From NCBI GenBank assembly GCA_947177825.1, contig CAMWWA010000012.1, positions 1-16,019 on the forward strand: a stretch of DNA of 16,019 nt, written 5' to 3'. This DNA comes from an uncultured Clostridia bacterium. Its GTDB lineage: Bacteria; Bacillota; Clostridia; Christensenellales; Borkfalkiaceae. Under the pieces are notes generated by a model. That model saw nothing but the letters and a program-made list of their open reading frames with translations, was not told where the DNA came from and did not search any database. The position numbers and the translations under genes were made by a program. Shown in pieces: positions 6,908 to 14,402 of this stretch (its first letter is position 1; each line of letters begins with the position of its first letter).

Positions 6908-8158
6908 ATGATTGACATATCCTTAATCGAACAGACAGACCCCGAAGTAGCCGAGGCGTTAAAGCTGGAGCTTGCCCGTCAGCAGGGCAATATAGAGCTT
7001 ATCGCAAGCGAAAACTTCGTATCCCCCGCGGTGCTTGCGGCGGCGGGCAGCCACCTTACCAACAAGTATGCGGAGGGCTATCCCGCTCACCGCTATTACG
7101 GCGGTTGCCAGTTCGTGGATATTGCCGAGGATTTGGCGCGCGACCGCATTAAGCAGATATTCGGTTGCGAATACTGCAACGTTCAGCCGCACTCGGGCGC
7201 AAGCGCAAACCTTGCGGTGTTCTTTGCAATGCTGCAGCCCGGCGACACGGTTATGGGTATGAACCTGGCGCACGGCGGTCACCTTTCGCACGGCTCGCCC
7301 GTAAACATTTCGGGCAAGTACTTTAACATAGTGCCCTACGGCGTAAGCGAGGACGAGCAGGTTATCGACTACGACGAAATGGAAAAAATAGCGGTGGAGT
7401 GCAAGCCCAAAATGATAGTTTCGGGCGCAAGCGCGTACCCCAGGGTAATCGACTTCAAGCGCATACGCGCAATCTGCGACAAGGTGGGCGCGCTTATGAT
7501 GGTTGATATCGCGCACATTGCAGGTCTGGTTGCGGCAGGGCTTCACCCCTCGCCCGTGCCCTACGCGGATTTCGTAACCACCACCACGCACAAGACGTTG
7601 CGCGGACCGCGCGGCGGCGTAATAATGTGTAAGGAAGAGTACGGCAAGGCAATAGATAAAGCCGTGTTCCCCGGCATACAGGGCGGCCCCTTGATGCACG
7701 TAATCGCGGCAAAGGCGGTTGCTTTCAAGGAGGCGCTGCAGCCCGAATTCAAGGAATATCAGAAGCAGATAGTCAAAAACGCGGCGGCAATGGCGGATGA
7801 GTTCACAAAGCTCGGCGTAAAAATGGTTTCGGGCGGCACGGACAACCACCTGATTTTGCTCAACCTGACCGACAAGGGTATGACGGGCAAGGAGCTGGAG
7901 CATATGCTTGACGAGGTGCATATCACCGTCAACAAGAACGCGATACCTTTCGACACGCAAAAGCCGTTCGTGACCAGCGGCATAAGAATAGGCACCCCCG
8001 CAATGACCTCGCGCGGAATGAAGGAGCCCGAGGCACGCAAGATTGCACAGCTTATCGCCGAAATTATTGAAAAGAAGGAACAGGCGTACGCGCACGTGAC
8101 GGAGGAGGTTGCCAAGCTTTGCAAGGCGTTCCCCCTGTACGCGGACTGCGTGCGGTGA
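6908..8158 (+). CDS. glyA: Serine hydroxymethyltransferase
   Basis: A 416-residue PLP enzyme, full length for bacterial SHMT. It converts serine and tetrahydrofolate to glycine and 5,10-methylene-tetrahydrofolate, the main entry to one-carbon metabolism. Landmarks are [13 protein letters not shown] (30-42), [21 protein letters not shown] (51-71), the PLP-contacting VDIAHIAGL (199-207) and the Schiff-base lysine K229 in [14 protein letters not shown]. The C-terminal region, [23 protein letters not shown], is also intact. The start is supported by CGGAG 6 nt upstream. The gene has its own promoter and terminator and is therefore probably monocistronic. The final Arg codon and stop lie in the second copy of the 32-bp repeat. 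Confidence 0.98.
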   Translation: MIDISLIEQTDPEVAEALKLELARQQGNIELIASENFVSPAVLAAAGSHLTNKYAEGYPAHRYYGGCQFVDIAEDLARDRIKQIFGCEYCNVQPHSGASANLAVFFAMLQPGDTVMGMNLAHGGHLSHGSPVNISGKYFNIVPYGVSEDEQVIDYDEMEKIAVECKPKMIVSGASAYPRVIDFKRIRAICDKVGALMMVDIAHIAGLVAAGLHPSPVPYADFVTTTTHKTLRGPRGGVIMCKEEYGKAIDKAVFPGIQGGPLMHVIAAKAVAFKEALQPEFKEYQKQIVKNAAAMADEFTKLGVKMVSGGTDNHLILLNLTDKGMTGKELEHMLDEVHITVNKNAIPFDTQKPFVTSGIRIGTPAMTSRGMKEPEARKIAQLIAEIIEKKEQAYAHVTEEVAKLCKAFPLYADCVR

Positions 8159-8183
8159 GCCACCGCGGGCAAGTCCTTTAATT
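8152..8183 (+). repeat. 32-bp repeat, copy 2 (3' end of glyA)
   Basis: Exact match to 6756-6787, placed in the same frame relative to the gene so that it again provides CGG TGA as last codon and stop. The true terminator of glyA follows 14 bp later, so this element is not needed for termination here. Confidence 0.9.
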
Positions 8184-8197
8184 ACTGCAAAACGTAT

Positions 8198-8233
8198 CAC
8201 CAACCACAACATATAGTGGTTGGTGTAATTTTT
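8198..8233 (+). terminator. Intrinsic terminator of glyA
   Basis: CACCAACCAC (8198-8207) pairs perfectly with GTGGTTGGTG (8216-8225) around an 8-nt loop, followed by TAATTTTTT. Confidence 0.92.
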
Positions 8234-8265
8234 TACACTATTTTAAAAAATTTTGACGAAAAGTA

Positions 8266-8294
8266 TTGAAATTTTCATTTACGTATGATATAAT
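8266..8294 (+). promoter_or_regulatory. Strong extended -10 promoter of the surface-protein locus
   Basis: TTGAAA (8266-8271), 17-bp spacer, TATAAT (8289-8294) with TGA just before it (extended -10). Predicted start is near 8301. The leader carries GAGGAAA (8321-8327), correctly spaced for the ATG at 8333. Confidence 0.85.
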
Positions 8295-8332
8295 CCATAC
8301 ACTAAAAGTAGATTTTATGTGAGGAAACTTAT

Positions 8333-8380
8333 ATGAAGATGTTTAAAATGACGACTGGGGGGGGGGGCAAGCACTTTTAA
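8333..8380 (+). CDS. 5' start of the surface-protein gene, interrupted at the G tract
   Basis: ATG 8333 has the best Shine-Dalgarno site in the region (GAGGAAA, 5 nt spacing) and the strong promoter, yet as given it encodes only MKMFKMTTGGGGKHF before TAA. There are two further in-frame ATGs at 8339 and 8348. With 9 or 12 G instead of 11, the frame continues as QALLRNKQGAVKRALLYIL, straight into the large open frame that follows. I therefore read this as the true N-terminus of the large protein in its out-of-frame state rather than as a separate peptide gene. Alternatives are a miscounted homopolymer in the assembly or programmed slippage. Confidence 0.7.
   Translation: MKMFKMTTGGGGKHF
8357..8367 (+). 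repeat. Homopolymeric G tract (11 G), putative phase-variation switch
   Basis: Eleven consecutive G residues lie between codon 8 of the ATG-initiated frame and the main open frame. Eleven leaves the two frames out of register; 9 or 12 would join them. This is the position and type of tract used for slipped-strand ON/OFF switching of surface proteins in other bacteria. Confidence 0.8.
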
Positions 8381-8409
8381 GAAATAAGCAAGGTGCCGTA
8401 AAGCGCGCG

Positions 8410-11400
8410 TTGCTTTATATACTCACGCCCTTATTCTGTGCAGGACTCTGTCTTGGCACAGTTTTTTCATTTTTAAATAAAGATAATAAGGTGAGCGCAG
8501 AAGCAAATACAGCAAATGTTGCACCTACTTTTGCGTATGCAGTGACAGAGAAAAAACAGTATATTGCAGCTACTAATCCTACTAATGCAAATGGCTCCGG
8601 AAGGGTTCCAGGATACGCAGATATGTCGGCTTCAACTTTTGACCTTACTTTTAATAGTGCTAATGGTTCGGCTTCGGGTTCGTTCACTTCATCAAGTGCG
8701 AAAAACACCAAAGCTTATCTGGTAATTTTTAAAACTCAAATTACAATACCGGCACATACGACATACACCGTAAAATTTGACGGGAGTATGAATATTACAA
8801 CAAATACCAATAGTTGGTGGGAGTATCACTATGGATATCGAGGAGATGTATCTCCTACTTCTCATCAGGCTAGCAATATATGTACTGGATCCCGTGACGA
8901 TTCTACAAAAAGATCAGGTTCTACAACTGACACATTCGAAAACGATGGGGCAACCGACTTAATCAAAGATATATATTTTTCATGCTATGCAACCAGTTTT
9001 ACTGGAACAGCGAACAGTTACTTGTCGTTCAGCTTTTCACTAAGTACAACAATAACCGAAACGAATATAAACGTACCGGAAAATCTTAATACTACATACG
9101 ACGGTCAAAACCACTGGATAGACAGCTTTTCGGATGCGTGGTTAGAAAACTTTCATACCGACGAAACCGCAGTGCAAGTGCAGAACGTAAGCTATACGCC
9201 GTATGAAGGTGCCGTACAGGATATGGGCACTGACACGAGCAATATAATAGAGGCAGGCGTTTATACCATAAAAATGAATCTTTCCGACGATGCGGTAAAG
9301 CGATGGAGTAACGAAACTATTACTGACAAGACTTTCACCATAACGGTTGCCAAGGCAAACCCTAACGTTACGCCTAAGTTTACGGCAGCACCGTTACCCA
9401 ACCCGCTGTACACGTCGTATAACGACGGTAAACTGCCCGAACTTACGAACAGCGCACAGAACGCGACGGCAGGAACAATCGAGTGGCAGTCCGACCAGTC
9501 TCCGACGGAGGGTACGACGGTATATTACTGGCAGTTTACGCCGACGAATACCAATAATTATAAAAAAATCGAGGGCAAGAGTGCCGCAACTCAAATGACA
9601 GTGCCTTACACCACGCAGGGTATAGACCATTTGGAACTGACTTTGCGAATGGACGGCGAGGGCGAGGATGCGCAACCCGTAAAGATTTATAACGCGTATT
9701 CTCTTGCCGATTTAAAGAAGTACATCAAGGTTGAAGCCGTGTACGACGACGGCGTGACAAAGGTTGCGTTGGGCGACGCGGATTATGACTTTAAACGCGT
9801 TGATAACCAAAACAAACTTACCGTCGGTAGCGTCGCCGTGCGCGCGGTTAAAAAGAATACAAACGAATCGGGCGATTTGACGATAAACGTTCTCGAAGCC
9901 CAGGTGGAGGAACTTTCTGCAGATTATGACGGAACCAACCTCGTATATTCGGACACGCTTAGCGACGCGGACGTAAAGAGTCATCTTACGGTTACGGCGC
10001 GTTGGAATTACAGCGGCACCAGATTTTTACCCGTGGCGATTGCCGACGTAACCGTGACCGGTGATATCGAAGCGGGCGAAGACCTTGAATTCACCGCTGC
10101 ATACGGCGGCAAAGACTGCATTTTCTATGTTACCATAAACAAGGGTACTCTTACGCCCACGGTTACGTTTGACGACCTGACGGTAACGTACGACGGAAGT
10201 GACAAAAAGTTGGAGGCAACCGTAAGCGGCTTGCCAGACGGCGTAACTTTAACGCCGACTTATACCGTAACGGGTAGTGCAACTACTTACAATGCGGCGG
10301 GATATAGCAACGCGGGTACATATAATTATTCGATAAGCTTTACCCATACGAACCCGAACTACGAACAGTATACGGCGACTAAAACCGCCACATTGGAAAT
10401 CGAACAGGCGGACTATCCGGGTGCGGGCGATATAAAATTCGACGGTGCAACGGTAACTTACGACGAAGCAACGCACAAGCTTGAAGCAACGGACGTGCCC
10501 GACGGCGTAACGGTGACTTACGTTTATAACGGAAGCGCGCCGCAAGCCACGCCGTTCGAGTTTGACCAGATTAACGAGAGCGGTTACACCGTGACGGCAA
10601 AGTTCGCGCACACTAATCCCAACTATAAGGATATTGCCGACAAGACGGCGGTGCTTACAATCAGCGCAAAGCCGACTTACAATATTACCGCGACTTTCGA
10701 AAATTCAGAGGTTGAGTACGACGGCGAAAATCACAAGCTTGAAATAGTCGGCGATTTGCCCGAGGGTGTAACCGTTAAGTACTACGAGGTGGTTGACGGC
10801 ATAGTCAGCAGCACTGAATTTACGGGCGCGACTGACGTCGGCGAGTATGAAATTGTTGCTAAGTTTACGGGCAGTGACGACTATGCGGCAATTCCCGACA
10901 AGACTGCGACTTTGAAAATAACCAAAGCAGACTTCGATATGTCGGGCATTGAGTTTAAGGATAAAACAGTTACCTTTAATGGTACGGAATACACGCTTGC
11001 AATAAGCGGCAACTTGCCCGAGTGGATAACGCCTTCGTATAGCGTGGAAGGACAGAGCGGAACGAATTTCAGCGCCGCAGGAACGTATAATTTCACCGTA
11101 AAGTTCACGCACGACAACCCGAACTATAATACTATTGGCGATAAGACTGCAACGCTGATAATCAGTGATGCAGTTGTTACGGAAATCAAAGCCGAGCTTT
11201 CGGAAAAGAATTATACAACTGCTAACACCTTGGACGACTTAAAGGCGAAGCTGACCGTTACCGCGATATATAACAACGGCACGGAAGCCGAAATCGAAGA
11301 TTACGAGCTCGACTTTACCGGTTTGAGCGATAACGGCAAGTTTAAGTACGGTAACCAGTCGTTAACCGTTAAATACGGCGAGTTTACTGCGCCTATAATA

Positions 11401-12882
11401 AACAATATTATGGTAAGCCGTCAACAGGTTGCTCTGCCTACGTTCAAGGGCGGATTGAATTATACGGGTATTTCCATTAAACCGACTGCGGCGGACTTTA
11501 ACGGGTTTGACGCGGATATAATGACTTTCGTCGTTGACAAGACCGTTCCCGGCTTGACCGTCGGTTCGTACAAAGCCGTGTTCGCTTTGAACGACTCCGA
11601 AAATTACGAGTGGGCAACGAGCGCGACTTTGAAAAAGTCCGTGTTTGCCGCGGCAATATTCGACGGCGAAACCGAAGTAATACTCAACGCTAACGAGGCG
11701 GCTGTTGACTGGAACATTTCAAAGGCGGTGCTCACCGCAACCAGAAAGGACGGCGCGCTGCCCGTATTCGCAAGTGAAAGTTATATCGGCTCGCTTAATG
11801 AAGTCGTAGGGTTTAAATACTATTCGGACGAAGCCTGCACCGAGGAGGTTGCGGCGGAAGACCTTGCAAGGGAAACGCAGTATTACGTTAAGGCTGAACT
11901 TATCGATACGGACAATTTCGAGCTTGAAGCAAGCGCGGCGGCGTTCACGGTTAAATCGTTCACTTATACCACGCCTGCAAGGGAGCTTACGCTTTGGGAT
12001 AAAATCGTAAAATTCCTCGTTACAAACTGGCTGTGGTTCGTAATCGCAGCGGCAGTGCTGTTGTTCCTCATAATTCTTATCTGCATAATTGCAAGCGCGA
12101 AAAAGAAAAAGCGCAGGCTTGAAGAGGAGCGTTTGGCGCGCGAGGAGCAGCGCAGGCTGGAAGAGAAGGCCGAGCGCGAGCGCAGGGAGGAGCGCGAAGA
12201 ACAGCGCCGCCGCGAGGACCGCGAGGAGCGTATGGCGCGTATGTCCCAGGCGCAAATGCCTCAGATGATGATGCCGCAAATGATGCAGATGCCCCAGCAG
12301 ATGCCTCAGCAAATGCCTCAAACGGCGCAATCCATGCCTGCGGGCGGCTATGCGGACAATGCGCAGATAACCAGAATCGAAACCGAGCTTGCGGCTTTGA
12401 AGGCTGCCCAGGCGGCCAAGGAGCTTGCGGAAATAAAAGCGGCCCAGGCGGCAATGCACGACGATATCAACGAGCTGAAGCGCGGCGACCAGTTTGCGGG
12501 TATGAATATGGACGCGATGACCGAGATTATGACGCGTGCGCTTAAAAACGTGTTTGCTTCGGCGGCACAGCCCGTAGTTACGGCGCCTCCCGCACAGCCC
12601 GCTCAATTGACGGACGGCGGCTCTTCCACGGCGACGGCAAACGCCGTTTATCCGCCCGACGCGGTTATGACTACGGTGACCACCACAAAGATAGACACGA
12701 CCAAAAAGACCGCGCAGAACGCGCAGGCACAGGCGGCGCCTGCCGGCAGGACTATCGTGCGTAACTACGTGGCGCCCATGCCCGTGGACGACGGAAGGGT
12801 ATTCGACGTGGGCGGCTTCTATAAGCCTGCCGACCCCGTAACCGATATGGGCTTCGGCGAGGACGAAAAGAAGGACTTATAA
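8410..12882 (+). CDS. Large multi-Ig-domain surface protein with cytoplasmic tail, N-terminus in another frame
   Basis: The open frame gives 1490 residues counting from a TTG at 8410, but that codon has no ribosome site. Coding-like sequence with the basic n-region of a signal peptide (RNKQGAVKR) lies upstream, so the real start is probably ATG 8333 via the G tract (1516 residues with 12 G). The hydrophobic h-region is LLYILTPLFCAGLCLGTVFSFL. Residues about 30-220 form a Ser/Thr/Asn-rich domain, followed by beta-rich modules. These are YDG/MBG-like units at about 220-315 and four in tandem at 585-919, and Big_3-like units at about 404-496, 498-582 and 923-1001. Two more units lie before one transmembrane helix at 1207-1230. 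The 260-residue C-terminal side has a KKKKRR stop-transfer, a Glu/Arg coiled coil, a Met/Gln/Pro stretch and a second Ala-rich coil. There is no LPXTG. Likely an adhesin or envelope protein; function is inferred from architecture only. Confidence 0.8.
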   Translation: MLYILTPLFCAGLCLGTVFSFLNKDNKVSAEANTANVAPTFAYAVTEKKQYIAATNPTNANGSGRVPGYADMSASTFDLTFNSANGSASGSFTSSSAKNTKAYLVIFKTQITIPAHTTYTVKFDGSMNITTNTNSWWEYHYGYRGDVSPTSHQASNICTGSRDDSTKRSGSTTDTFENDGATDLIKDIYFSCYATSFTGTANSYLSFSFSLSTTITETNINVPENLNTTYDGQNHWIDSFSDAWLENFHTDETAVQVQNVSYTPYEGAVQDMGTDTSNIIEAGVYTIKMNLSDDAVKRWSNETITDKTFTITVAKANPNVTPKFTAAPLPNPLYTSYNDGKLPELTNSAQNATAGTIEWQSDQSPTEGTTVYYWQFTPTNTNNYKKIEGKSAATQMTVPYTTQGIDHLELTLRMDGEGEDAQPVKIYNAYSLADLKKYIKVEAVYDDGVTKVALGDADYDFKRVDNQNKLTVGSVAVRAVKKNTNESGDLTINVLEAQVEELSADYDGTNLVYSDTLSDADVKSHLTVTARWNYSGTRFLPVAIADVTVTGDIEAGEDLEFTAAYGGKDCIFYVTINKGTLTPTVTFDDLTVTYDGSDKKLEATVSGLPDGVTLTPTYTVTGSATTYNAAGYSNAGTYNYSISFTHTNPNYEQYTATKTATLEIEQADYPGAGDIKFDGATVTYDEATHKLEATDVPDGVTVTYVYNGSAPQATPFEFDQINESGYTVTAKFAHTNPNYKDIADKTAVLTISAKPTYNITATFENSEVEYDGENHKLEIVGDLPEGVTVKYYEVVDGIVSSTEFTGATDVGEYEIVAKFTGSDDYAAIPDKTATLKITKADFDMSGIEFKDKTVTFNGTEYTLAISGNLPEWITPSYSVEGQSGTNFSAAGTYNFTVKFTHDNPNYNTIGDKTATLIISDAVVTEIKAELSEKNYTTANTLDDLKAKLTVTAIYNNGTEAEIEDYELDFTGLSDNGKFKYGNQSLTVKYGEFTAPIINNIMVSRQQVALPTFKGGLNYTGISIKPTAADFNGFDADIMTFVVDKTVPGLTVGSYKAVFALNDSENYEWATSATLKKSVFAAAIFDGETEVILNANEAAVDWNISKAVLTATRKDGALPVFASESYIGSLNEVVGFKYYSDEACTEEVAAEDLARETQYYVKAELIDTDNFELEASAAAFTVKSFTYTTPARELTLWDKIVKFLVTNWLWFVIAAAVLLFLIILICIIASAKKKKRRLEEERLAREEQRRLEEKAERERREEREEQRRREDREERMARMSQAQMPQMMMPQMMQMPQQMPQQMPQTAQSMPAGGYADNAQITRIETELAALKAAQAAKELAEIKAAQAAMHDDINELKRGDQFAGMNMDAMTEIMTRALKNVFASAAQPVVTAPPAQPAQLTDGGSSTATANAVYPPDAVMTTVTTTKIDTTKKTAQNAQAQAAPAGRTIVRNYVAPMPVDDGRVFDVGGFYKPADPVTDMGFGEDEKKDL
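10162..11167 (+). repeat. Four tandem YDG/MBG-like protein modules
   Basis: Modules start near 10162, 10432, 10684 and 10948, a period of 84-90 codons. Each shows an opening strand ending in YDG, YDE or FNG, then KLEA or similar, PDGVT/PEGVT/PEWIT, a Gly-Tyr strand, F-H-x-NPNY (absent in the third) and a closing DKTATL. The DNA copies have diverged, so this is an old protein-level duplication and not a recent DNA repeat. Confidence 0.8.
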
Positions 12883-12887
12883 AGTGC

Positions 12888-12916
12888 TTGACAAGCCGCT
12901 TTCGGCTTACTATAAT
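12888..12916 (+). promoter_or_regulatory. Perfect consensus promoter for the FMN riboswitch-ribU unit
   Basis: TTGACA (12888-12893), 17-bp spacer, TATAAT (12911-12916), beginning 6 bp after the stop codon of the surface-protein gene. The spacer contains the inverted repeat AAGCCG-CTTT-CGGCTT (12893-12908). This could be an operator, or a weak hairpin at the end of the upstream mRNA. Confidence 0.9.
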
Positions 12917-12937
12917 ATAACTGCAAATTAAATGAAT

Positions 12938-13060
12938 ATTCTTTGGGGCGGGGTGCAATTCCCCACCGGTGGTTATAGTCCACTAAGGACGGGCAAAAGC
13001 GCCCGTCCCCGAATCGGCGAAATTCCGATACCGACGGTACAGTCCGGATGATAAAAGAAT
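12938..13060 (+). ncRNA. FMN riboswitch (RFN element)
   Basis: The conserved RFN core is recognisable: GGGGCGGGGTGCAATTCCCC, ACCGGTGGT...AGTCCAC, GAATCGGCGAAATTCCGATACCGACGGT in pieces, and ACAGTCCGGATG. The closing P1 stem is ATTCTTT (12938-12944) with AAAGAAT (13054-13060). The variable P3-side hairpin is GGACGGGC...GCCCGTCC (about 12988-13008). It binds flavin mononucleotide and controls the riboflavin transporter gene just downstream through the terminator at 13087-13117. Confidence 0.97.
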
Positions 13061-13086
13061 TTAAGGCGGTAATATATCGTGTTTTT

Positions 13087-13117
13087 GCGCTCCGAAGTTT
13101 ATTCGGGGCGCATTTTT
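13087..13117 (+). terminator. Expression-platform terminator of the FMN riboswitch
   Basis: GCGCTCCGAA (13087-13096) pairs with TTCGGGGCGC (13102-13111), one G-T wobble, followed by ATTTTT. It lies between the aptamer and the ribU ribosome site (AAAGGAG, 13125-13131), which indicates control by premature transcription termination when FMN is abundant. Confidence 0.9.
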
Positions 13118-13136
13118 CGTGCGCAAAGGAGTGGTT

Positions 13137-13916
13137 ATGGACAAGACCAAAAAAAGCTATTTCAGCGCGACCAGGGTGGCGGTTATTGCCATGTTTGCAA
13201 CACTTGCCGGTTTGCTGTACGTGTTCGGATTTCCCATTGCGGCGGCGTTTCCGTTCTGGCTGGAGCTCAACTTTTCGGATATCCCGGCGCTTATCGGAAC
13301 GTTTGCGCTCGGTCCCGTTTCGGGCGCGATTATAGTCTTTGTAAAAATACTTGTCAAACTGATAATCAAGGGCACTTCGACGGTGTTCGTGGGCGAGCTT
13401 GCGGACCTTGTGATAGGCGTCGCGTTCGTCGTTCCGTCGGGACTTATTTACAAAAAAATGCGCACGTTCAAGGGCGCGATTCTGGCAATGGCGGTGGGCA
13501 TGCTCTGCTCGACGGCTATGAGTATTCTGGCGAACTGGCTGGTGCTGGTGCCCTTTTACCGCCAGCTGTTTTTCAAGGGGAGCTGGGACCCGCTCGTCGG
13601 CGCAATGCAGGCGCTGTTCGGCGAAAGGTGCACGCAGGCAACCTTTTACAATTTCTATCTGTGGTGCTCGGTACTGCCCTTCAACCTTATGCGGTGCATA
13701 ATCGCCGTTGTCGTCACCCTGCCCGTGTACAAGCACATTTCGCGGCTTATCAACAAGCTTAACGATAAGCTTACGCCGCCCAAGCCCGACGGCGAGGATG
13801 GGGCAGGCGCAAGGAAGTTGGACAAGCGCACGTTAATTACGATAATCGTCGTAGCCGTCGTGTGCGTGCTACTGGTCGCCGGCGTACTGCTGAGATATTT
13901 CCTGACAGCGAAGTAA
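13137..13916 (+). CDS. ribU: Riboflavin ECF transporter substrate-binding subunit
   Basis: A 259-residue S component (RibU) of an energy-coupling-factor transporter. It captures riboflavin and works with the EcfA/A'/T module, which is not in this window. The N-terminal helix with ATRVAVIAMFATLAGLLYV, the following FWLELNFSDIPALIGTFALG, and the later SILANWLVLVPFY...LPFNLMRCII are characteristic RibU features. The FMN riboswitch directly upstream independently supports the assignment. ATG 13137 is chosen over an in-frame GTG at 13119 because AAAGGAG lies 5 nt before it and the GTG overlaps the terminator tail. The protein is longer than usual (about 190-210): after a Pro/Asp-rich linker (TPPKPDGEDGAGARKLDKR) it ends in one extra transmembrane helix of unknown use. 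Confidence 0.95.
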   Translation: MDKTKKSYFSATRVAVIAMFATLAGLLYVFGFPIAAAFPFWLELNFSDIPALIGTFALGPVSGAIIVFVKILVKLIIKGTSTVFVGELADLVIGVAFVVPSGLIYKKMRTFKGAILAMAVGMLCSTAMSILANWLVLVPFYRQLFFKGSWDPLVGAMQALFGERCTQATFYNFYLWCSVLPFNLMRCIIAVVVTLPVYKHISRLINKLNDKLTPPKPDGEDGAGARKLDKRTLITIIVVAVVCVLLVAGVLLRYFLTAK

Positions 13917-13959
13917 TCGCGCTGCCGCCTGCGGTAAAAAAATTGTTTGAATAAATCTA

Positions 13960-13989
13960 TTGCAAAACTTGGCCGTACGGGTGTATAAT
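13960..13989 (+). promoter_or_regulatory. Promoter of the tsaE operon, likely leaderless
   Basis: TTGCAA (13960-13965), 18-bp spacer, TATAAT (13984-13989). The predicted start is near 13996 and the ATG is at 13998, with no Shine-Dalgarno sequence between, so the first gene appears to be translated from a leaderless mRNA. Confidence 0.72.
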
Positions 13990-13997
13990 GTATCCGT

Positions 13998-14402
13998 ATG
14001 GCTATTTATTTAACGGGTAGCGAACAAGCTACCATCGAGTTTGCAAAGAAATATGCGGCTACGCTTAGCGGCGGCGACGTCGTTTTGCTGGAAGGCGGAC
14101 TGGGCGCGGGTAAGACCACGTTCTGCAAGGGTATAGCACAGGGGCTGGGCATCAAGGATGAAATTTTAAGTCCCACCTACGCCTATATGAACGATTACGA
14201 CGGAAAGCTTTATCACTACGATTGCTACCGCCTTAAAAACGGTGCGGAAGCGGAAAAGCTTGGGCTTACGGACTATTTCCAGGGCACGGGCGTATGCGTT
14301 ATCGAGTGGTCGGAAAACATTGCGGACGTGCTTCCCGAAAACTGCAAAAAGGTGACTATCAGAAAGATAAGCCCTTCCAACAGGGAGATTATCTGTGAGT
14401 AA
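13998..14402 (+). CDS. tsaE: tRNA t6A synthesis ATPase TsaE
   Basis: A 134-residue P-loop ATPase that works with TsaB and TsaD to place threonylcarbamoyl on A37 of ANN-decoding tRNAs. The Walker A motif is GGLGAGKTT (33-41). Other family marks are SPTYAY (58-63), HYDCYRL (73-79) and VIEWSEN near 105. Length is slightly below the usual 140-155 but nothing essential appears lost. There is no ribosome-binding site upstream of the ATG, in keeping with the promoter position. Its stop overlaps the tsaB start by 8 nt, so the two are translationally coupled. tsaD and tsaC are not in the window. Confidence 0.95.
   Translation: MAIYLTGSEQATIEFAKKYAATLSGGDVVLLEGGLGAGKTTFCKGIAQGLGIKDEILSPTYAYMNDYDGKLYHYDCYRLKNGAEAEKLGLTDYFQGTGVCVIEWSENIADVLPENCKKVTIRKISPSNREIICE

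Noticed and set aside
6959..8212. Open frame of 417 codons on the minus strand, opposite glyA
   Set aside because: It lies antisense to the fully recognisable glyA, begins inside the glyA terminator region, reads through the 32-bp repeat, and its translation has no recognisable domain. It is an effect of GC-rich codon use.
8410..8412. TTG as the genuine start of the large surface protein
   Set aside because: There is no Shine-Dalgarno site at a usable distance, and the basic part of the signal peptide lies upstream of it. ATG 8333 via the G tract is better supported.
11719..12606. Open frame of 295 codons on the minus strand, opposite the surface-protein tail
   Set aside because: The His/Arg/Leu-rich translation is what results from reading the Glu/Gln/Met coiled-coil codons backwards. 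There is no ribosome site or promoter.
11992..12882. Sortase anchor or S-layer motif at the surface-protein C-terminus
   Set aside because: No LPXTG-like sequence or SLH repeat is present. The transmembrane helix is internal and followed by a long charged tail.
13079..13762. Plus-strand open frame of 227 codons overlapping ribU
   Set aside because: It starts in the riboswitch expression platform and runs in the wrong frame through ribU. The composition is not protein-like.
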